DNA of 22,047 bases from JAKFEE01 sp036675815 (GTDB lineage: Bacteria; Pseudomonadota; Alphaproteobacteria; Rhodospirillales; Magnetospirillaceae), in the NCBI GenBank assembly GCA_036675815.1, contig JAKFEE010000010.1:1-22047 (forward strand), in the 5' to 3' direction. The translations under genes and the position numbers were made by a program. Under the pieces are notes generated by a model. It searched no databases, was not told the origin of the DNA, and worked only from the letters and a program-made list of their open reading frames with translations. Position 1 is the stretch's first letter. Every line of letters begins with the position of its first letter. Positions 15,789 through 22,047 of this stretch are shown here, piece after piece.

Positions 15789-16601
15789 TCAATCGGCGGC
15801 GGTGCGCAAGCCGACGGGGACGATGCCCTGGATGAACGTGGTCATCCGTTCCAGCGCCTTCTCCGGCTGATCCTTGTGCGGCGAATGGCGGCAGTCGGCG
15901 AGCACCGCCACCTCGCACGGGCCGCCCACCTGCGCCTTGATCGCCTCGTACTGGCGGGCGGTGCCGTACTCGTCGTCGCGGCCCTGAATGACCAATAGCG
16001 GCACACCGATGCCGGGCAGGAACTCTTCGAGATTCCAGTGCCAGAAATCGGGGTCCAGCCACGCCCCATTCCAGCCCCAGAACGCCACGTCGACGTTGTC
16101 GCCGTGCAGGCGCTTCAGCTTGTCGCGCAGATCGGTGGTTTCGTACGCCACCTTGGCCTGGCGAATCGAGGCGACGCAGACCTCTTCGTTGAACACGTGC
16201 GGCGCCTCGCAGATGACGCCGATCACGCGGTCGGCCTTGCCGCTGCCGGCGTGGATCAGCGAGATCGAGGCACCGTCGGAGTGGCCGACCAGAATGACGT
16301 CGCGAAGATCCAGCCGTTCCAGCAGGCGCGGCAGCACCTGCAGCCCCTCGTCGTGCATATAGCGCAGCGGCCGCGGCAGGGGCACCGGCGAGGACTTGCC
16401 GTAGCCGGCGCGGCTGTAGACCAAGGTACCGCAACCGGTGGCCGCGGCGACACGATCGGGGAAGTCGCGCCAGATCCCGACGCAGCCCAGCCCCTCATGC
16501 AGGAACACCAGGGTCGGCCGCTCGGCCGCCGCGGGCGGAATCCAGCGATACTCCAGGCGCATGTCGCCGAGATCGAGCAGACCTTCCTTGTCCAGCCGCA
16601 T
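15789..16601 (-). CDS. Alpha/beta hydrolase of the box cluster
   Basis: 270-residue alpha/beta-hydrolase fold protein. The oxyanion segment is FLHEGLGC (33-40), the nucleophile elbow GHSDGAS gives Ser108, the acid is probably Asp210 in QGRDDEYG, and the base is His239 or His242 in CRHSPHKDQPE. There is no signal peptide, so it should be cytoplasmic. The ATG at 16601 has GGGGTGAG about four bases upstream. It lies upstream of boxC on the same strand and divergent from boxR, and its promoter carries a site very like the boxC operator, so it is probably co-regulated. Hydrolysis of a CoA ester or lactone produced in the box pathway is a reasonable guess, but the sequence does not fix the substrate. 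Confidence 0.85.
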   Translation of the reverse strand: MRLDKEGLLDLGDMRLEYRWIPPAAAERPTLVFLHEGLGCVGIWRDFPDRVAAATGCGTLVYSRAGYGKSSPVPLPRPLRYMHDEGLQVLPRLLERLDLRDVILVGHSDGASISLIHAGSGKADRVIGVICEAPHVFNEEVCVASIRQAKVAYETTDLRDKLKRLHGDNVDVAFWGWNGAWLDPDFWHWNLEEFLPGIGVPLLVIQGRDDEYGTARQYEAIKAQVGGPCEVAVLADCRHSPHKDQPEKALERMTTFIQGIVPVGLRTAAD

Positions 16602-16663
16602 GTCTCACCCCGTGCATTTTTGCGAGTCAGTAGCAGTCTAACGCGATGACGGCGGCGAACAGA

Positions 16664-16677
16664 AGCACTATATTGCA
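16664..16677 (-). promoter_or_regulatory. BoxR-type operator over the hydrolase promoter
   Basis: The minus strand reads TGCAATATAGTGCT, identical to the boxC site (TGCATTATAGTGCA) at 12 of 14 positions and again containing a TATAGT -10 (16667-16672), 65 bases before the hydrolase ATG. The -35 position at 17-base spacing reads GTGATC, which is weak. Confidence 0.5.
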
Positions 16678-16748
16678 GGTTCCCGGCACGATCACCGCTG
16701 GGGTAGCCCCAAGACCGCCCGTTGGATAGGTGGGCGCCCAGAGCATCA

Positions 16749-16762
16749 TGTTTTATAATGCC
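16749..16762 (+). promoter_or_regulatory. boxR promoter -10 within a degenerate BoxR-type site
   Basis: TGTTTTATAATGCC matches the boxC operator read on the plus strand at 10 of 14 positions and contains a perfect TATAAT (16754-16759), 29 bases before the boxR ATG. No good -35 is seen. A lone TGCA follows at 16782-16785. It suggests weak autoregulation. Confidence 0.4.
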
Positions 16763-16788
16763 TGACGACCAGCAAGGATCATGCACAA

Positions 16789-17718
16789 ATGCCAAGACTG
16801 CCGATGGTCGCCGACGCACAAGTGATGACTCCGCGAGGCGGCGTCGAGGGCAATGGCGAGCTTGCCCATCTGGTGCGGCGGCTCGGCGAGCGCATCAAGA
16901 AACTGCGGGCGCGGCGCGGCATGTCGCGCAAGGTGCTGTCGCAGCAGTCCGGCGTGTCCGAGCGCTATCTGGCACAACTGGAGACCGGCCAGGCCAACGT
17001 CAGTTTTCAGATCCTGTGGGCGCTGGCCCAGACCCTGGACACCGAGGTGGCGGCCCTGGTCGAGGATCGTGCCGACGAGGCCCAGGAACTAATGCTGAGC
17101 AAGCGCCTGCTCGAGCGACTGTCCGCCGACGAGGTCGCCGGCGCCTACGCCTTGCTGCGCCAGCGCTTCGGCGGCCGGGCGGCGACCGGGCGCGTCGCCC
17201 TCATCGGCCTGCGCGGCGCCGGCAAGACGACCTTGGGCCGCATCCTCGCCCGCCATTACGAGGCGCCGCTCATCCGCATCACCCACGTGGTCGAGCAGAT
17301 GGCCGGCATGGACATGCCAGAGATTTTCATGGGCATGGGCCAGAAGGGGTATCGCCGGCTGGAATACAAGGCGGTGCAGGCGACCCTGGACCAGAACCCG
17401 CGCGCCGTCGTCGAGACCGGCGGCAGCCTGGTGTCGGAACCCAAGACCTTCGACCTTCTCTTGTCCGGCTGCTTTACCGTATGGCTGCAGGCCAGCCCGC
17501 GCGAGCACATGCAGCGCGTCTACGCCCAGGGCGACGTGCGGCCGATGGAAGGCCATCGCCAGGCCATGGAAGACCTGGAAACCATCCTCGACGCCCGCGG
17601 CAGCCTGTACCGCCGCGCCGACGCCATCCTCGACACCTCGGGCCGCAGCGCCGACGACTGCGCCCGCCAACTGATCGACCTGTGCGCCCCGGTGCTGGCG
17701 GTGCCGCAGGTGGCGTGA
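16789..17718 (+). CDS. boxR: BoxR/BzdR-family transcriptional regulator
   Basis: 309-residue repressor with an unusual two-domain build. The N-terminal XRE helix-turn-helix (about 30-90) includes LRARRGMSRKVLSQQSGVSE and YLAQLETGQANVSF. The C-terminal shikimate-kinase-like domain (about 130-305) has P-loop GLRGAGKTTLG (140-150), VVETGGSLVSEP (207-218) and Arg251 in the lid region. In characterised BzdR/BoxR proteins this second domain binds benzoyl-CoA, which releases DNA. The ATG at 16789 has AAGGA ten bases upstream; ATGs at 16804 and 16825 are alternatives. It is divergent from the hydrolase, and TGCA-type sites lie in the shared gap and in front of boxC. Confidence 0.95.
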   Translation: MPRLPMVADAQVMTPRGGVEGNGELAHLVRRLGERIKKLRARRGMSRKVLSQQSGVSERYLAQLETGQANVSFQILWALAQTLDTEVAALVEDRADEAQELMLSKRLLERLSADEVAGAYALLRQRFGGRAATGRVALIGLRGAGKTTLGRILARHYEAPLIRITHVVEQMAGMDMPEIFMGMGQKGYRRLEYKAVQATLDQNPRAVVETGGSLVSEPKTFDLLLSGCFTVWLQASPREHMQRVYAQGDVRPMEGHRQAMEDLETILDARGSLYRRADAILDTSGRSADDCARQLIDLCAPVLAVPQVA

Positions 17719-17724
17719 CGCTTC

Positions 17725-17743
17725 ATGGAGCTCCGCGCTCCAT
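17725..17743. repeat. Collapsed remnant of the double-hairpin repeat
   Basis: ATGGAGC-TCCGC-GCTCCAT, a 7-bp inverted repeat. It equals the two outer ends of copy 3 (ATGGAGCGC and GGAGCTCCGCGCTCCAT) joined at their common GGAGC, as expected from an internal deletion. It follows the boxR stop by six bases. Confidence 0.7.
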
Positions 17744-17841
17744 TAGGCCTGGAAAACCGCCGCCGCCGTCGACGCGCCACCGCTCATCCTTGAAATGCCC
17801 CCTTAACCGAAAGAACACCATTCGGCCTAGTGACGCGGAAT

Positions 17842-17863
17842 TAGTTTAAGCCTAAACTATATT
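17842..17863 (+). promoter_or_regulatory. Palindromic operator and -10 in front of the 2-aminobenzoate genes
   Basis: Perfect 7-bp inverted repeat TAGTTTA-AGCC-TAAACTA (17842-17859), overlapping a -10-like TATATT (17858-17863) 46 bases before the ligase ATG. Its AT-rich sequence stands out from the flanks. It differs from the TGCA-type sites, so a regulator other than BoxR is likely. A half-site AGTTTAGGC recurs at 15624-15632 upstream of box. Confidence 0.5.
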
Positions 17864-17909
17864 CCAAGGACGCCGGATGACCGGCGCGAGGGCCTTCGGG
17901 AGGGGCGCC

Positions 17910-19529
17910 ATGACCGCATACGACCGTTTTGCTGGGGATCACCTGCCGCCGCGTCATCTGTGGCCGGAATTCGATTTTTCGGGGGTGGGCGAGCTCGCCT
18001 ATCCGCCGCGGCTGAACGCGGCAGGCGAGCTTCTCGACCGCATGGCCGAACGCCAGCCCGAGCGTCCCGCCTTCTGGTTCGGCGATGCCGTTTGGAGCTA
18101 TGACCAACTCGAGGACAAGGTCGATCGCATCTGCCAGGTGCTGGTCGAGGAGATGGGCGTGGCGCCAGGCAACCGCGTGCTGATCCGCGGCTTCAACAAT
18201 CCGATGATGGTCGCCTGCTGGCTGGCGGTGGCCAAAATGGGCGGCGTGGTGGTGGCCACCATGCCCCTGTTACGCGCCGCCGAACTGTCCTACATGGTGG
18301 AGAAGGCCCAGATTGATCATTGCCTGTGCCAGGCCACGCTGCTGGACGAGGTCGAGCGCACCCGCCAGCAGACGCCGCGGCTGCGGTCGGTGATGAGCTT
18401 CACCGCCCTCGGCGACGGCGACGGCACGCTCGACCGAGCCATGGCCGAGCGCGCCGGCGGCTTCGAGGCCTACGACACCGCCGCCGATGACGTGGTGCTG
18501 ATCGCCTTCACCTCGGGTACCACCGGCAAGGCCAAGGGCACGATGCACGTCCATCGCGACTGCCTGGCCATCTGCGACACCTTCGCCCGTCACGTCGCCA
18601 AGATTCGCCCCGACGACATCTTCACCGGCACGCCGCCGCTGGCCTTCACCTTCGGCCTCGGCGCGCTGGCCTTGTTCCCGATGCGCTTCGGCGCCTCCAG
18701 CGTGCTGGTCGAGCAATTCGGCCCCACCACCCTGCTGGAGACCATCCAGCGCTACCGCGTTACCGGCCTCTACACCGCGCCGACCGGCTTTCGCAGCCTG
18801 GCGCCGATGACCAGGGATTATGACATCAAGTCGCTGCGCCTGTGCATCTCGGCCGGCGAGCACCTGCCCAAGGCAACCGCCGAGCTGTGGCGCGACACCA
18901 CCGGCATCCGCATCATCGACGGCATCGGCTCGACCGAGATGCTGCACATCTTCATCTCGGCCGCCGGCGACGACATCCGCCCCGGCTCGACCGGCAAGGC
19001 CATTCCCGGCTACCGCGCCCGCATCGTCGATCAGGACGGCAACGAGCTGCCGCGCGGCGAGCAGGGCTGGCTGGCGGTGCAGGGCCCGACCGGCTGCCGC
19101 TATCTCGACGATCCCGAGCGCCAGCAGGTCTACGTCAAGAACGGCTGGAACCTCACCGGCGACATCTATCGCCAGGATGAGGACGGCTATTTCTGGTACG
19201 TGGCCCGCGGCGACGACATGATCATCTCGGCCGGCTACAACATCTCGGGGCCGGAAGTCGAGAACGCCCTGCTCGGCCATCCCAAGGTGGCGGAATGCGC
19301 CGTCATCGGCACGCCCGACGCCGAGCGCGGCATGATCGTCAAGGCCTTCGTCGTGCTGCACGACCCCGCCCAGGCCAGTGAACGCACGGTCGGCGAGCTG
19401 CAGACGCACGTCAAGAACACCATCGCGCCCTACAAATACCCGCGCGCCATCGAATTCCGCGACGCCCTGCCCAAGACCGCGACCGGCAAGCTGCAACGCT
19501 TCCGCCTGCGGGAGGAGACCAAGGCATGA
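17910..19529 (+). CDS. abmG: 2-aminobenzoate-CoA ligase (AMP-forming)
   Basis: Activates 2-aminobenzoate (anthranilate) to its CoA thioester with ATP. 539 residues. The N-terminus YDRFAGDHLPPRHLWPEF and PPRLNAAGELLDR are characteristic of the aminobenzoate-CoA ligase branch rather than the benzoate-CoA ligase branch. Adenylation motifs are FTSGTTGKAKGTMHVHRD (200-217), GIGSTEM, the hinge block DDMIISAGYNISGPEVEN and the C-terminal catalytic lysine in PKTATGKLQRFRL. The ATG at 17910 follows GGGAGGGG and fits family starts; an ATG at 17877 with AAGGA upstream would add 11 unlike residues. It heads a two-gene operon with the monooxygenase. Activity on benzoate cannot be excluded, since no other aryl-CoA ligase gene is present in the window. 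Confidence 0.88.
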   Translation: MTAYDRFAGDHLPPRHLWPEFDFSGVGELAYPPRLNAAGELLDRMAERQPERPAFWFGDAVWSYDQLEDKVDRICQVLVEEMGVAPGNRVLIRGFNNPMMVACWLAVAKMGGVVVATMPLLRAAELSYMVEKAQIDHCLCQATLLDEVERTRQQTPRLRSVMSFTALGDGDGTLDRAMAERAGGFEAYDTAADDVVLIAFTSGTTGKAKGTMHVHRDCLAICDTFARHVAKIRPDDIFTGTPPLAFTFGLGALALFPMRFGASSVLVEQFGPTTLLETIQRYRVTGLYTAPTGFRSLAPMTRDYDIKSLRLCISAGEHLPKATAELWRDTTGIRIIDGIGSTEMLHIFISAAGDDIRPGSTGKAIPGYRARIVDQDGNELPRGEQGWLAVQGPTGCRYLDDPERQQVYVKNGWNLTGDIYRQDEDGYFWYVARGDDMIISAGYNISGPEVENALLGHPKVAECAVIGTPDAERGMIVKAFVVLHDPAQASERTVGELQTHVKNTIAPYKYPRAIEFRDALPKTATGKLQRFRLREETKA

Positions 19530-19541
19530 GGAACGGACACT

Positions 19542-19601
19542 TGGAGCGCGGGTCGCCAGACCCGCACATCTCGCCTGCGGGCCTGAAGGCCCGCGCTCCT
19601 C
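19542..19601 (+). repeat. Double-hairpin intergenic repeat, copy 5, with compensatory stem changes
   Basis: Hairpin GCGGGTC-GCCA-GACCCGC (19548-19565) and hairpin GCGGGCC-TGAA-GGCCCGC (19577-19594). Stem bases differ from the other copies on both sides, yet every pair is kept. Flanks are GGAGCGC and GCGCTCC. It lies inside the abmG-abmA operon. Confidence 0.88.
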
Positions 19602-19623
19602 ATTACCGAACCGGAGCCAGCCC

Positions 19624-21882
<2,259 letters not shown>

Positions 21883-21892
21883 CGGTGAAACC

Positions 21893-21951
21893 GAGCGGAG
21901 GGCGGAGCTCCAGCTCCGCCCTCCGCTTGCGGACCTGGAGGTCCGCGCTTC
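21893..21951 (+). repeat. Double-hairpin intergenic repeat, copy 6, with extended first stem
   Basis: The first hairpin is a perfect 14-bp stem (21895-21908 with 21913-21926) around loop TCCA; the second is GCGGACC-TGGA-GGTCCGC (21929-21946). It begins ten bases after the abmA stop and may also serve as its transcript end, although no T-run follows. Confidence 0.9.
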
Positions 21952-21996
21952 TCTAATCGGGCCTTTGTTGTCAATGGGGCTTCTCCTGCGGTTGGT

Positions 21997-22045
21997 GGCG
22001 AGGCCGGCGCGGAGCTCCGCCATCAAGCGGAGCGATGGCCTCGCC
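21997..22045. repeat. Inverted repeat at the window end
   Basis: GGCGAGGCC (21997-22005) and GGCCTCGCC (22037-22045) are perfect 9-bp arms around 31 bases that include the 12-bp palindrome GCGGAGCTCCGC (22009-22020). That palindrome resembles the first hairpin of the dispersed repeat without its loop. The role is unclear. A minus-strand frame here (22047-21971, ending QPQEKPH then stop) could be the tail of a gene lying beyond the window, but it is too short to judge. Confidence 0.4.
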
Positions 22046-22047
22046 CG

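Noticed and set aside
17853..17867. TAAACTATATTCCA in front of the ligase as a fourth BoxR site
   Set aside because: It matches the hydrolase site at 10 of 14 positions, but both TGCA cores are missing; the shared part is mostly the -10 hexamer.
19378..19623. In-frame 5' extension of abmA upstream of 19624
   Set aside because: It overlaps the end of the ligase gene and the double-hairpin repeat; the FAD-binding strand starts right at the ATG at 19624.

Overview
This is a GC-rich (by eye about two thirds G+C) chromosomal window. It probably comes from an alphaproteobacterium of the Rhodospirillales type. That placement is inferred from gene content and order: two small DUF465/YdcH genes around a phosphofructokinase, purE-purK with a GTGA overlap, mgtE / tRNA-Leu / lipB together, and aerobic CoA-dependent aromatic degradation. 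No phage, plasmid, CRISPR or IS gene is visible. Almost all of the window is coding, and no gene-free stretch exceeds 300 bases.

Left part (1-11.0 kb, mostly housekeeping). On the minus strand: the 5' part of a propionyl-CoA synthetase gene (cut by the window edge), a YdcH-like gene and a group III-type 6-phosphofructokinase. On the plus strand: a second YdcH-like gene, purE-purK and a DedA-family membrane protein. Next, on the minus strand, come a soluble PAS histidine kinase, the magnesium channel mgtE (with a 21-codon upstream ORF) and tRNA-Leu(GAG) with a clear intrinsic terminator. Then lipB and a DgcZ-like diguanylate cyclase lie on the plus strand, followed by an acylphosphatase on the minus strand. 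Between the first YdcH gene and pfk is a short frame that looks like the broken N-terminus of a ubiX gene.

Right part (11.0-21.9 kb, aromatic-acid catabolism). boxC-boxB-boxA (minus strand) encode the aerobic benzoyl-CoA epoxidation and ring-cleavage enzymes. An alpha/beta hydrolase gene lies upstream and is divergent from boxR, an XRE plus shikimate-kinase-like repressor. Downstream of boxR are a 2-aminobenzoate-CoA ligase and the two-domain anthraniloyl-CoA monooxygenase/reductase. So two hybrid (CoA-thioester plus O2) pathways sit side by side: benzoyl-CoA is epoxidised by BoxAB and opened by BoxC, and 2-aminobenzoate is activated and then dearomatised. No typical benzoate-CoA ligase and no BoxD aldehyde dehydrogenase lie inside the window. 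Three near-identical 14-bp TGCA-N6-TGCA-like sites overlap -10-like boxes in front of boxC, the hydrolase and boxR, which gives a plausible local BoxR regulon. A different palindrome lies on the promoter of the aminobenzoate genes.

Throughout, intergenic gaps carry a family of paired hairpins (REPIN/BIME-like): six full copies and one collapsed remnant. A second, unrelated family with the same architecture lies between boxB and boxA. One copy shows compensatory base changes in both stems. The repeats, the three-site BoxR regulon and the ubiX relic are the main points not explained by ordinary gene annotation.
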